Notes under the pieces: generated by a model
Seen by the model: the letters and a program-made list of their open reading frames with translations, nothing else
Told to the model about the DNA's origin: nothing
Databases searched by the model: none
Origin: Saprospiraceae bacterium
Lineage (GTDB): Bacteria; Bacteroidota; Bacteroidia; Chitinophagales; Saprospiraceae
Direction: 5' to 3'
Assembly: GCA_016714985.1 (NCBI GenBank)
Contig: JADKBS010000035.1
Location: 1 to 64,000, forward strand
DNA length: 64,000 nt
Shown here: one piece after another, positions 1 to 10,037 of the stretch
Layout: every line of letters begins with the position of its first letter
How positions within the stretch are numbered: position 1 is the first letter of the stretch
Position numbers and translations under genes: made by a program

Positions 1-844
1 ATCGGCGGAGGTTGATCTAAACTCCTGCATATAATCACAAATATTCTTTAATGGCTTGGTTCGGAGTTATTACCACCTCATTATGAGAGTTTTGGTAGTA
101 ATCAGCTTAATAGCCTTCACATCCAGCCCTTTCATCAGTGATCCTTTATCTTTTCAAAACCGATACTAAAAGTTTCAATATCCTTTACCCCCATAATCCG
201 CATGGCAGCAGTAATAATACAGGAGTCGAGTCCACCACTCTGGAAAACGCCCAGGGGTACATCACTCATCAACTGTTCGCTTACGCTATTCAGCATTAGA
301 TCCCGGACGGTGGATTCTTTGCTTAATTTATCGTTTTACAAGGCTTTCATCAGTAGCTAAAAAGCCTTTTAGTTCCGAGCAAAATACAGATTGTTATTCT
401 AACAATTACAGAAATGGTTTGATGCCGAGTTGATCCTTAGCAGCAAATGCTATTTTTTTGATCCCATATTAAAAAGGCAAACATGCCTCTTATTTTTGAA
501 GCATATCGAGTCCATACACCAAATAGGACTGTAATACAACCTCAGTGTCAGTATGACTTTTGAAAACTATTCCCCGTGCCTTCAAATCTTTACGTAAATC
601 ATGGTAGTTATAAACTTCTCCATTATATACTATAACATACCGATTGTCACTACTAAACATAGGTTGGTGTCCTGCATCTGAAAGGTCAATGATTGAAAGT
701 CGGTTCATGCCTACTGCCGCATCTTCATTGATATAAAACCCCTGGTCATCAGGACCTCGATGACGAGTGGCATCCAACATTTTCATCAATGTCTGTGCTC
801 TTCGTTCTTTATTCCCTTCACCAATTATGCCTGATTCCGCACAT
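1..844 (-). pseudogene. asnB: Asparagine synthase (glutamine-hydrolysing), frameshifted and cut by window edge
   Basis: Class II glutamine amidotransferase plus ATP-dependent amide transfer; in glycan loci such enzymes may amidate uronic acids. The start is ATG at 844 followed directly by Cys (MCGI), the N-terminal nucleophile. One indel near 830 separates it from the long amidotransferase stretch at 490-789, which shows RHRGPDDQG and YNGEVYNY. Further indels follow. The synthetase PP-loop SGGLDS is still readable at 222-239, and a DQP-like stretch lies near position 10. At least four frame changes occur, so either the gene is dead or this end of the sequence is poor. It is the most distal gene of the polysaccharide locus seen here and continues off the left edge. 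Confidence 0.8.
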
Positions 845-849
845 TACTT

Positions 850-1128
850 GTGTTTTTAAATTTTTGCTTTTTCGTGATTTCGTGTGGAAAAGATGATGAC
901 GCATCCATGATATTTAACCCCTCATTTCAACAGGGGGCTGCAATATGGGCGGACTTCATCTATCTTATTTTTCGAGTTATGACATCTGCAAAACATATTC
1001 GGATGTTTTGTATAAAAGATAATAGCTATGAGTTGAGGTTTTCACCAAATACTGCCGTTGAAACGTCAGGTTACAATATGATAGATGTTTACATACACGA
1101 AATCACGAAGAAACAATTTTTTTAAGAT
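850..1128. repeat. Inverted-repeat-bounded segment upstream of asnB
   Basis: A 15-base word, TTCGTGATTTCGTGT at 871-885, returns as its exact reverse complement at 1095-1109. Similarity continues outward with mismatches for about another 15 bases on each side. The enclosed ~210 bases contain nothing I recognise. An open frame crosses the whole segment on the plus strand, but it resembles no family known to me. The right arm lies at the 3' end of the neighbouring glycosyltransferase-like gene. It could be a small MITE-like insertion or a long hairpin spacer like others in this window. Confidence 0.55.
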
Positions 1129-2308
1129 ATTGGCTATGTATTCAGATGGATTGTCTAATTGTCTTTTACATAACGATTGCTGTATTCTTCTATTATTTTT
1201 GTTTTTGGAAAAATAATTTATCTTTCGATATTATGCTTTTAATGGCTATGTTTAACGATTCAAATGAATTACACCTGTAAAATAACTCCTTTTCCAAAAA
1301 CAAAGACATGACCAAGTTCGTTTTTCACATCCAAACTGATTACTGGCTTATTGAGCTGAAAACTCTCAAAACTAACTGTTGATGCTCTGTAATTATAATG
1401 GAAGCTTCCCAGATAAAATAGGTTATGGGCAATGCAAATAATTCATGTTCTTGGTTTATAATAAGCACGTTTTCATAGGTCAGTAATTCTAAGATAATAG
1501 GCTGTTTTGTCTTTAGGATGTAACTTAATTATAAAGAGAAATTCTTTGTTCTACTATTAGTTTTTGTAGTACATTAATATTTGCTTTGTGTCCCTCCTGA
1601 GTCATTAAATCCGGCCCAGAAACAAACCAAAATACAGGCTGCAAAATTTGTCCTTTGTAATTCATATAAGCCAAATTAACTCTACTATCTTGACTGAAAT
1701 GTGCAGGATTAGGAGAACCTGTATAATATATTTCAGTGTTTTTAAGGTTTGTATTTACATGTTGATAAGCCAATTCTTCCCAGAAAAACCCCTGCTCACA
1801 AATGGTGAACGGAATTAGGTTGTAGTTGACTGTACCATGTTGTATGCTCCCGGTAGGTATTCGTGAATTTTTAGCTTTGAGGCTGACTGGTCTGCATACA
1901 ACTGAAAAATCGTAGCCTAATAAATGATACTTAGGTGAAAACGATTTTTCTATTTGCTCAAATATTTTTTCGTAGTTATCCCAGTAATAAAGAAGTAGTC
2001 CAATGATTCTAAGATGCTTAAACAATCCTATATTTTGTTCCGAAATATTTTTAGCCTTTTAATAGTACTATAAAACTGTATACCCGTTTTAATCCTTTCC
2101 AGTTAGGTCTGTATTTATGGTTTTCTTGAATCTGCAAAAGTTCTACACCGCTTTCTGAAAGTAGTTTTACCATGTCCTCCCTGGAGCATATAAATGCTAC
2201 TTTTAAACCCTTCTTTTTTAGAGAATCATAGATAGGAACTAAGAAGTCTATATGATTTAATTGCACAGGCCAAATTAATATATCAATTGAGTGCTGGACG
2301 TGTATCAA
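1110..2308 (-). pseudogene. Surface-carbohydrate glycosyltransferase-like protein, multiple frameshifts
   Basis: The N-terminal part (2051-2308) has a GT-B-like opening, with LVPIYDSLKKKG followed by VAFICSRE. The middle part (1525-2025) contains IQHGTVNY, the His-Gly pattern common in CDP-glycerol/polysialyl-type transferases and other capsule transferases. Further downstream in other frames one can read KLHPKDK and a VSFESFQLNKPVISLD stretch, the usual donor-site region of this superfamily. At least three indels separate these parts. It is probably a transferase adding one sugar of the exopolysaccharide; donor and acceptor cannot be told. It lies between the flippase and asnB on the same strand. 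Confidence 0.5.
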
Positions 2309-2454
2309 TGAAAAATCGAAATCGTAAAATAAAAAAATTATCCATCTTTTGATTCGGTTCAGCCATGTTGATGAACAAGTATTTTGTAAAACATTTTTTT
2401 CAAATACTAATAATATGGTTTGTAATACATTGTAGTTATAACTTTCAGGTAAAG

Positions 2455-3872
2455 TTTAGACAAGCAAGTTTTCTGTGAAATAAATAAAATTGGATTCCTT
2501 TAATGCAATAATTATTTATGAATATATTGCTATTCCTGTAAAGGCGATGATTGAAATTATAGTTGAAAAAATAGTTATTTCTCTTAAATAATTGTCATAG
2601 TTGGATACTTCTTTTTATAATAATTCGACAAATTGCCCAAATTATATTATTGATGGTAAATGCCCAAGCTATTACTTAGGACTCATACTTGTTTATAAAT
2701 GCGATGCATAACAATGTGTGACAGATAGTCCGGCAAAAGTTATAAATGATATGAATTTGTTTCTTGGAATAGAATATCTCCGGCGGCATTGATGTTATAG
2801 ATAGTTCTGGCAACAAAAGCTATACAAGTATCGGCAAAATCTGGCTAGATGGGAGATAACTTGGAGGTAAAAGATGTTTGACTAAGGCAGGGCCAGTAAG
2901 TTTGCAATATGGTAAAGCAAATTAAACTGACCATAAAGATAATGCGAACATATTTTTGGAAGGTAATATTGAGTTTTGCTGGGGCCTTAAGTCGTTATAG
3001 ATTGGAATAAATGCTGTGTTTAACATCGTACTCAATATCTCTAGCGGCATAAAAAGCGCATACTGATACTGAAATTTCCTAATGCACCTAAAGAACCCAT
3101 CTTCAATAAAATCGTTTTATTGATCAACGGAGCTGCAGCCACAGACAAATGATGTGGCAATATTCCTGTACCATATTTTAAAGCCTCCATAGCCATAAGG
3201 ACGGTAAAATCCGGTAAGGTATGGCCTCAAGTAAAAGTATCCCTGAAAAAAATATAATATGTTAATTATAAGAGCTGATAGTACAAGCCCCAATGCTCCC
3301 ATTCTTAAGTATATAACAAAAAACAAAGCTGATGCAATTGGAAAGAAATACGAAAAATACTCTCAAGTATAATGAATAGCGAGATTGTTCATTGACTGGA
3401 TTAGCCTACTTTGAAGGCTAAAATTTGAGGTGAATATAGCTGAAACGATTGATAAAACTATGAATGGCCAATAACTTACCCCAGGTAAAATTTTGTCTCC
3501 AATTAAGAACAGAAAGAATAAAAGGATTAATCCAATAGCGGGGAAGACAAAATTAATTAGCTTATAAGCAGTTGTTATATAGTCCTTCAATGACTCTTTA
3601 TTATTTCTATAATCATAGAATTGTCTTACGACTGAACCTGTAATGCCTAATTTCATCAATGTGAAGGCAAATGCGCTTATTGTTGCAGTTATTTCTACAA
3701 TTCCATAATCTTCTGGTGTAAGATAAATTGTGTATATTGGTATTAAAAAAAATCCTAATATTTGAGATAGAACATCACTCAGACCATAATTCAGACTGTG
3801 CTTAGCCAGATTGCTAAACTGCTTGTCATTCTTTATGTTTTTAATATGCGTTAGCATCTTTGTTTTTAGCAA
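2455..3872 (-). pseudogene. Wzx-type polysaccharide flippase, multiple frameshifts
   Basis: Multi-pass membrane protein of the MOP/polysaccharide-synthase superfamily that flips lipid-linked repeat units across the inner membrane. The first 169 residues (3363-3872) show the typical start, a short cytosolic stretch followed by YGLSDVLSQILGFFLIPIYT, with YLTPEDYGIVE in the first loop, then several hydrophobic segments. A second in-frame stretch lies at 3117-3326. Reading across frames down to about 2455 gives more hydrophobic helices and a plausible C-terminus. The start overlaps the end of the preceding methyltransferase by a few bases, suggesting co-transcription. It is the only flippase in the window, so if the breaks are real the pathway would need another one. 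Confidence 0.65.
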
Positions 3873-3879
3873 GCAGTTT

Positions 3880-4685
3880 TTAATTTAGTGGGAATATCAA
3901 AAAGTGCTGATTGGATTTGGCCTTCCACAAAAACCCCAATTCGCTGAACCTGTTTAAAATTGAATTCAGGGTTTGATTTCCGTAAATGCATTGATGGCTT
4001 TCAAAGTAAATATAAGGAAACTTATTTGGGGGGTATGTTTGTAAAGGTCATCAAATACCAATGTTTCACGGCCTTCGATGTCCATAAAAATAAAATCAAT
4101 ATCCAGTTTTTCCTTATGAATCAAATCAGAAATTTTTACTACTGGCACTTTTGTTATTTTGCCATCTCCTCTTTCTGTCGTTACCTTCTTTAATGGTGCA
4201 AAATCCCAGATTTCTTTAATGCCATTATATGATGCATTGTCATCATCCGAAAAGGATATTTCTCCAACTCCTTTTCCCACTGCATAAGGTAAATGCACGA
4301 CATTTGCTAGTTTATTAGCATCTATATTCATTTTGAATATACGTGCATACTTCGGAAATGGTTCTATGGAGTAACACTTTCCGGTGTTACCAATTAGTTT
4401 AGATATCAGAAGTGTAAATTCTCCCATACAAGCTCCAATCTCTAAAACATTCATACCCGGTTTGAGAATGCTTTTTAATACTTCTTCCGTTTGAGGTTCT
4501 CTTGATTCTAAACGCCTTCCATTACCTGATATAACCGGGCTTAATGGAAGGTACATTTTGCCTCTTTTTAAGTTAAACCATTTATGGTCAATACCTTGCA
4601 ATCTGTAAAAATGATACTCTAAAAAGAGGTATAAGCTCAATGGGAGAGTGAATATTTTTTTTATGAAGGCTTTTAATCGATACAT
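3880..4685 (-). CDS. FkbM family methyltransferase (one frameshift near the C-terminus)
   Basis: SAM-dependent O-methyltransferase, probably acting on a sugar of the surface glycan. The Rossmann motif I reads VLEIGACMGEFTLLISK (about residues 85-101), followed by the SIEPFP motif and the FkbM signature IDFIFMDIEGRE near residue 200. The open frame stops at 3966. The expected ending (YIYFESHQC.. to ..LIFPLN) continues in another frame to a stop at 3880, so one indel lies near 4015. The corrected product would be about 267 residues. The first ~30 residues are basic and hydrophobic. ATG at 4685 is the only sensible start. Confidence 0.75.
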
Positions 4686-4917
4686 TTTCGATTTTTTAAT
4701 TTTGCTGATTCTAACGGATTTGGTTGCGGCATTCTATTTTGATACTTTTAGATAAATTTTTTGCTATTTTTCAAAACTTTGTTTAGTTCAGTAGAGGCGA
4801 AAAATCCTTCGAAAAATAACTAAAACTGACTTTTGAAAGTATTTTGGTCGTAAATTAATAGCCTCCACCCAATCCCTAAAATCCAGTAATTTTGTAATAT
4901 CCTAAGCGGATTAAAGT

Positions 4918-6145
4918 TTACACACTTTCCGGTTCCCAATTATAAACGAATTAATCTCCTTTCATACTGGCAAACCTCCCTCTGTAGTAATCTCTGTTTA
5001 GCATTTCAGCATCCGATACCGATAGCGGTCGTTTGGTTACACCCAACGTATTTTCCCATTCAGGGTACACGTGCCTGATGATATCCATTCTCTCGGTCTT
5101 GATAATTTTGAGAACGTTGACAGTTCTTTTAACATAGCAGGTGTGATAGATACCGGACCATCTTTGGATTCCGTGGGATCAAGGACAGTAGGTTGAGGCT
5201 CAAAAATTCACCTCTTCCCAATTGTAAACATGAACCCCATCCACCAAGCTGGCAAACCTGCCCCGGTAATATTCCCAGGTTGTTTCTCTGCTGGGAGGGA
5301 GTTCCACTTGTGGCTTGGCCAATGCGACATTTCCCAATCTGGGTATTCTTTTGATGATTTCCATCATGTTCAAACCTGCTCAATTTGGAGAATTCATTGA
5401 GCTCTTTCAATTGACGGGGCTTGATGGAAACGGGGCCATCTTGTCTCATCTTTTTCCAGCACGGTAAAATGCCTTTCGATGCAGTCTCACCTAATGCCAG
5501 TGCTATTTTGCTAGCCCAGAGATGAGTAGTTGCGACCAAGGAATGGTCAGAATAGCCAACTTGTGCGTGAAGCGCCTCAAAAACGCCATTCGCTTCAAAT
5601 TGAGCACATCCATCGGCGTTGGGTATATCGTCAAGCAATGCGGGAAAGTAAAGTATGCCCATCAAAATGGCGGCTGTTTTTCTATCTCGTGGTCGGAAGG
5701 TAGCGCCGTTGAGACAAAAATGTTTTCCAATGTGACAACTTCCCGCACGAGTGGATAGGGAAGCCTAGTCATAACTGCTATTTTGATCGCTTCATGCCCC
5801 ATGTCCTTTACTTCACGGGGGCCGTCAAACTAAAGCAGTTGTCCAATTGGCGCAACAAGCCTTACAGCATTCTTCTACGAACCAGGCTTCATCGTCCAAT
5901 GAAAGGTCTAATTTTGCCAAGCGCTCCAGTTCGGGTTGAAATGGCCTTTTAATGACCAATTGGGTTCCATTCTCGTCAACTTTGCCCTCGTCAAATAGGG
6001 GACGGTGGGTAAGCTCTTTTGACCTTATGGCCTGTATTTTTACATAATCGGCACCATGTGATGCAGCTTCATGGATTTGCCGCTTCAAAATCTCCCTGTT
6101 TCCATTGTGATTTTGGCAGCATTCTGCAATGATTTTACAATTCAT
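4918..6145 (-). pseudogene. NeuB-family nonulosonate synthase with a duplicated C-terminal segment, frameshifted
   Basis: Condenses phosphoenolpyruvate with an N-acyl hexosamine to make a sialic-type sugar. The start MNCKIIAECCQNHNG (ATG at 6145) and HGADYVKIQ are classic for the NeuB barrel, and VGYSDHSL appears about two-thirds along. Five or more indels break the frame. After the barrel, a segment of roughly 75 residues beginning DGPVSI(K/T)P and ending YYRGRFAS..VYNWE occurs twice in tandem (about 5213-5445 and 4925-5165). The locus has a second, more canonical neuB at 10-11 kb. Its start overlaps the dioxygenase gene by 11 bases. It may be a true pseudogene or a poorly resolved sequence. 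Confidence 0.65.
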
Positions 6146-6960
6146 TAGATTTCTTTTTGGGAGGAAGATTAAATTTTTTTTCAATATAAATTGGATTAAC
6201 TGTAAAGTCTTGGAAATAGTAATTTGTTAATGCATATCTTTCACCAAGATTTATGGGCATGCCCCTGTGGATTGCAAATGTGCTAACAAGAATTACTGTT
6301 CCTGCCTTTGCAGTAAATGTTTTTGTCTTAAATTTAGGATACCTAAGCAAGTTTTCAATTTCGCCTTCCGACATCCTATGTTGCTGAAACATCATATTTG
6401 CCTTCCATATTCCATCAAACATAGAATTAGGTTCTTGAGTTCCTTCAATTATCTCAAATGGTCCATTGTCCATTTCAACATCCGTTAAGTAAATTAATGC
6501 CTTAAACTGATATGGATTAGGAGTGTCTCGATGCCAGCCTTGTCCAGAACCTAAATTTCCTTCTTTAGCTTTTATTCTCCCTGCTAGGGTAAAGTAACTA
6601 GTGGTTTTTGATTCATTAAATGCAATTGCCATTTTCAATAAGAATTCATCTTTGTTAAATTCATTTATCAAGCTAGATACCCTATCGGCGCCATATATCC
6701 TAAAAGTCAGCCTCAACCTTATCTTTCCAAATATATTTTGAATCTTTTTTAAATATGGAATCGACTTCATGAATCAGAAAGTTACATTTATCCTTGTCAT
6801 AATAATTGTTGATGACATAATACCCATTTTTCTTTATTTCCTCAAGGATTTTCTTTTCAGTATCATTTAAATCAATGGAGAAATAATTCTTCCTATTATT
6901 TGAAAAAGTTTTTCTTATATTAAGACATTGACGAATTGTGTCGTTAATTTTATCTAACAT
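6135..6960 (-). CDS. Phytanoyl-CoA dioxygenase (PhyH)-family oxygenase, one frameshift
   Basis: Fe(II)/2-oxoglutarate-dependent hydroxylase of the PhyH family. The iron-binding HxD is seen in GWHRDTPN and the distal histidine in FAIHRGMPI, with an arginine a few residues on (ERYAL) suited to 2-oxoglutarate. The N-terminal 80 residues (6700-6960) carry GYYVINNYYDKD, the usual PhyH opening. The remainder is in another frame, joined by one indel near 6705-6715. Corrected length is about 275 residues. The substrate is unknown; its location among glycan genes suggests a modified sugar or lipid. It is followed with an 11-base overlap by the second neuB-like gene. Confidence 0.7.
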
Positions 6961-6964
6961 GACT

Positions 6965-7207
6965 TTAAATTTTGAGTTGTGAGTTTAGAAATTTTTGAAC
7001 CATGAAGCTTCTTGTCTTGAAGATTGACTCCTTGCCATATCCCCCTATATGAGGGGTTATGAGTAGGTTTTCATTTTTTTTTGCGTAAGCAATCAAAGGA
7101 TGATTTGGTGACTTTTATTTTCCCACGCACTGTAACCCCCTCAATACGATTGGCGGCTTGAAACAACCTTTGGCCATGCGGCCCCATTCCTATTATAGCA
7201 ATCTTCA
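6965..7207 (-). pseudogene. Hybrid remnant: oxidoreductase N-terminus joined to a 2-hydroxyacid dehydrogenase C-terminus
   Basis: Starting at ATG 7207 one reads MKIAIIGMGPHGQRLFQAAN, a Rossmann NAD-binding opening of the Gfo/Idh type. After about 28 codons the sequence becomes, in another frame, NHPLIAYAKKNENLLITPHIGGYGKE. That is the C-terminal signature of a D-isomer 2-hydroxyacid dehydrogenase, close to the one encoded at 7.9-8.9 kb (NNPLVAYALQHQNLLIVPHIGGN). The two halves cannot make one enzyme. A deletion joining two former genes explains it best. Confidence 0.6.
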
Positions 7208-7908
7208 TTGCGTTTTTTGCTTTAAAAAAAGGTATTCAGCAAACTCAAAGTCAAGCATTGTATTGATGTCCACCGATGTTTCGGGTTGCATCAAGTAGCC
7301 CACGCTGCGCCAGCCAATTACATCGTTGCGGTTGGGTATCGTAGCTGTCCAAGTGGCGTACACTGCACAATTTCGCACATAAATATCGGGGAGGTCTTGG
7401 GCGGCAAATCGGCCTTTTTCTTCCTCCAACCAAGGCAACAATTCGTCACCCTTCATCAACTTAAGTTTTACGGGGTGAACCATGTGATCCACTTTCACTA
7501 CGCTCACTGCGCTGTCTGCTTCTGGGTGAGCTGCCAATAGCTCCACAGTTTTATCAATATCGCCTGCATGACGGAGTGGTGAACTGGGTTGAAGAATGAC
7601 TATGGCATCATAAATTTTACCATACAGCTTTTCCATCACTTCCAAGCTGTGCCGCACATAATCAACGGCAGGGGAGTCGTCGTCAGAAATTTCGATGGGC
7701 CTTGCTAGGGCAATGACCCTATTGAAAGAGCTTGCAATTCGTAACACCTCCTCACTGTCAGAACTAACAACAATATCAGTTACCGAGTTTGCGCCCAATG
7801 CCTGTTGGATGGCGAGGTCGGTCAAGGTCGTACCTCCAAATGGCCGAAAGTTCTTTCTTGGCACCGCTTGGAGCCTTCCCGAGCAGGTATGATGGCAAGG
7901 ACTTTCAT
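7205..7908 (-). CDS. neuA: CMP-nonulosonate (sialic acid) cytidylyltransferase, one frameshift near the start
   Basis: Activates a nonulosonic acid with CTP to the CMP-sugar used by transferases. The ATG at 7908 gives MKVLAIIPAREGSKR, the canonical nucleotide-binding start; a one-base loss near 7868 then shifts the frame to PRKNFRPFGGTTLTDLAI. Later conserved parts are VVSSDSEEVL, ILQPSSPLR and a C-terminal VDINTMLDFEFAE. Corrected length is about 234 residues, normal for the family. Its ATG overlaps the stop of the preceding dehydrogenase by four bases (ATGA). The acceptor could be Neu5Ac, legionaminate or a relative; the sequence alone does not decide. Confidence 0.8.
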
Positions 7909-8885
7909 GTTGAAAAGGTATTGATTTGACAATTATTAAAGTCAACAAGCAGGGCCTCTTTCATCTTCCCTGCAATAAACCGCTCAGTTTTCTCGAAAGA
8001 CTCGAAAGTATTGCCACCGATATGTGGCACAATGAGTAGGTTCTGATGCTGTAGGGCGTAAGCCACCAGCGGATTGTTCGGAGAAAAATCTGCTTCGTTT
8101 TGCACCACGTCCAAAGCAGCACCGCCTAGGCGTCCTTCCTGTAGGGCAGTCAGCAATGCCGTCTCATCCACCACGTTGCCACGGGCGGTGTTCACGAGTA
8201 TTTTTTTGTTGGTAAAATGGTGAAACATGGCCTTATTGAGCAAATGATAGGTGGTAGGATTGTAACTGACGTGCAAGCTCACAATGTCCGCTGCCTCAAT
8301 CAGAGCTTCGAGGTTTTCGGCTCGCTCGTAGTCCTTTGGGAAGTCTTCACGGATGTCGTAGCCGATGACCTTAGCACCCATCGCCTCGAAATAGCCCGCA
8401 GTGATGCGTCCCAGTCTGCCCATTCCCACGATGCCAACGGTCTTTCGGTAAACCTCCTGGCCCCGGAACAGGTCACGCCGCCAAAGGCCTTGCATGGCTT
8501 CGTTTGCCGCAGGTACCAAACTGCGCAAGAGGGCAAGTGTGAGGGCGAGCGTGAGTTCTGCAGTGGCTCGTACCTCCCGCAGGAAGGCTGTTTCGCCCCG
8601 CAAGGAGACTATGCAGATGCCCCATTGACGACAGGCTTCCTCGTCAATATGGTCAATGCCTGTGACAGGCGTTGCGATGACCTTACACCGAGTTTTTTGG
8701 GAATACAAATCGGCGGTGATACGGAAGCCAAGGCGGAACCAAAAGGCATCGTACTGTTCAAAGACTTCCTTCAATTCAGCTTGGCTGCAGGGCAATATCC
8801 ACCTCAAAGTCTTTACGGAGTTCAGCCAGTACGGCTTGGCTAAAATCTTTATCTTCAGCAATGCGGAGCTTGGGCCTTTTCAAGA
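7905..8885 (-). CDS. D-isomer specific 2-hydroxyacid dehydrogenase, N-terminal frameshift
   Basis: NAD(P)-dependent 2-hydroxyacid dehydrogenase of the PdxB/SerA type. Visible are the NAD-binding GIVGMGRLGRITAG, the catalytic-region NTARGNVVDETAL and the C-terminal PHIGGNTFES with its catalytic His. The open frame begins at 8861, but its first ~30 residues are out of frame. The other frame gives LRIAEDKDFSQAVLAELRKDFEVDIALQPS before an indel near 8785, so the true start is probably close to 8885, where only a TTG is present. It sits between neuC and neuA with short overlaps, which implies a role in making or modifying the nonulosonic acid or its precursor; the substrate is unknown. Confidence 0.7.
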
Positions 8886-8888
8886 GTA

Positions 8889-10031
8889 TCAATAACTAAG
8901 TTTCTTGTGAAATGCTAGCGGCAATTCCGCCAGCAAATCAGCGATACGCTGCCCAGACTGCCCATCCCCGTAAATCTTGTCGGGGGTGTAAGGGCCATGC
9001 GCCATTGCTTGAGGATAGCCTCCTTGATGCCTTTTCGCTCGTAAGTGGTATCTAGTACGTTATGGCCACGTTCCTTCCCACTTGGCGGGTCGCCATATTG
9101 ACCACTGGGACCAAGGTGGCGCACTCCCTTATTCCTACCTTGAATTGCCTACAAGAGCGAGGCTTCCGCAGCAATTGCAGGAAGTGGTAGGCTCCATGTT
9201 CTTGAAGAAATGGATATTGGAAGCATCTCCATACTCCCGAAAGGTGCGGATGCCCTTGGAGGTACCATCGGCCCCGGCATCTACGTTTGGCCAAAACCAG
9301 AAGGTAGGGATATTAAGCTCGCTGACAGCCTCCAGTGTCTGCGTCACATGCTTTCGGGATTGCTCATACTCGGTGGTGACTGGGTGTTGCATTACCACGA
9401 TATAGCCTTTACTGAGGTCAATGTCGGTGCCCACGCCGCCGTATATTCCTATGGGGTTGAAATCTAGGTGGCCGTTTTGCAACACTTGATCGGCGATGTC
9501 AATGGAGGGGCAGCCCGTGAGGAAGACCATGTCAGGGTTCTCGCCCATTTTGATGACCCGCTCCTGCGCCAGCGGCGATGCCACGAAATGGTAGTCGGCA
9601 AGTTTGGTTATGGCGTGGCGCACTTTTTCATCAATATTGCCGGTCACCTCGCCGCCCTGAACATGTGCCAACGGGATGTTCATGTAGCTGGCGGAAATAG
9701 CGGTGGCCATCGTCTCGAAGCGGTCGGCGACTGTCACCACGATGTCGGGGCGGAGGTTATCGAACACCGTTGAAAGCTCAAGGATACCGATGCCAGTGGT
9801 CTTTGCGGCGGCGGTCAGGTTTTCGCCTTCAAGTACGTTGAACACCCTTGACTTGATTTGGAAGCCGTCTTTTTCAATATTATTCACTGCAGAGCCGTAG
9901 CGGTCTAGCAGGGCAGAAGCGGCCACTACTAATTGGAGTTCCAATTTTGGGTGGTTCTTTATCGCATCCAAGGCCGTCTTTATGCGGCTATAGGAAGGGC
10001 GGGCAGTGATGACGACGCAAATTTTTCGCAT
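8889..10031 (-). CDS. neuC: UDP-N-acetylglucosamine 2-epimerase (hydrolysing), C-terminal frameshifts
   Basis: Converts UDP-GlcNAc to ManNAc plus UDP, the first committed step to sialic-type sugars. The start MRKICVVITARPSYSR, the DRFETMATAISAS motif, HVQGGEVTGNIDE(K)VRHAITK and the C-terminal GHNVLDTTYERKGI are all NeuC hallmarks. The continuous frame runs 9135-10031. The remaining ~80 residues are spread over two other frames, with indels near 9195 and 9065, before a stop at 8889. Corrected length would be about 380 residues. It lies 6 bp downstream of neuB in the same operon. A legionaminate-type GDP/UDP route cannot be excluded. Confidence 0.78.
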
Positions 10032-10037
10032 TTCGTG

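Noticed and set aside
850..1125. 91-codon plus-strand frame across the inverted-repeat segment
   Set aside because: It spans both repeat arms, has no recognisable domain, and the composition looks like non-coding AT-rich sequence.
8217..8843. Long plus-strand frame opposite the 2-hydroxyacid dehydrogenase
   Set aside because: Antisense shadow; the minus strand carries all dehydrogenase motifs.
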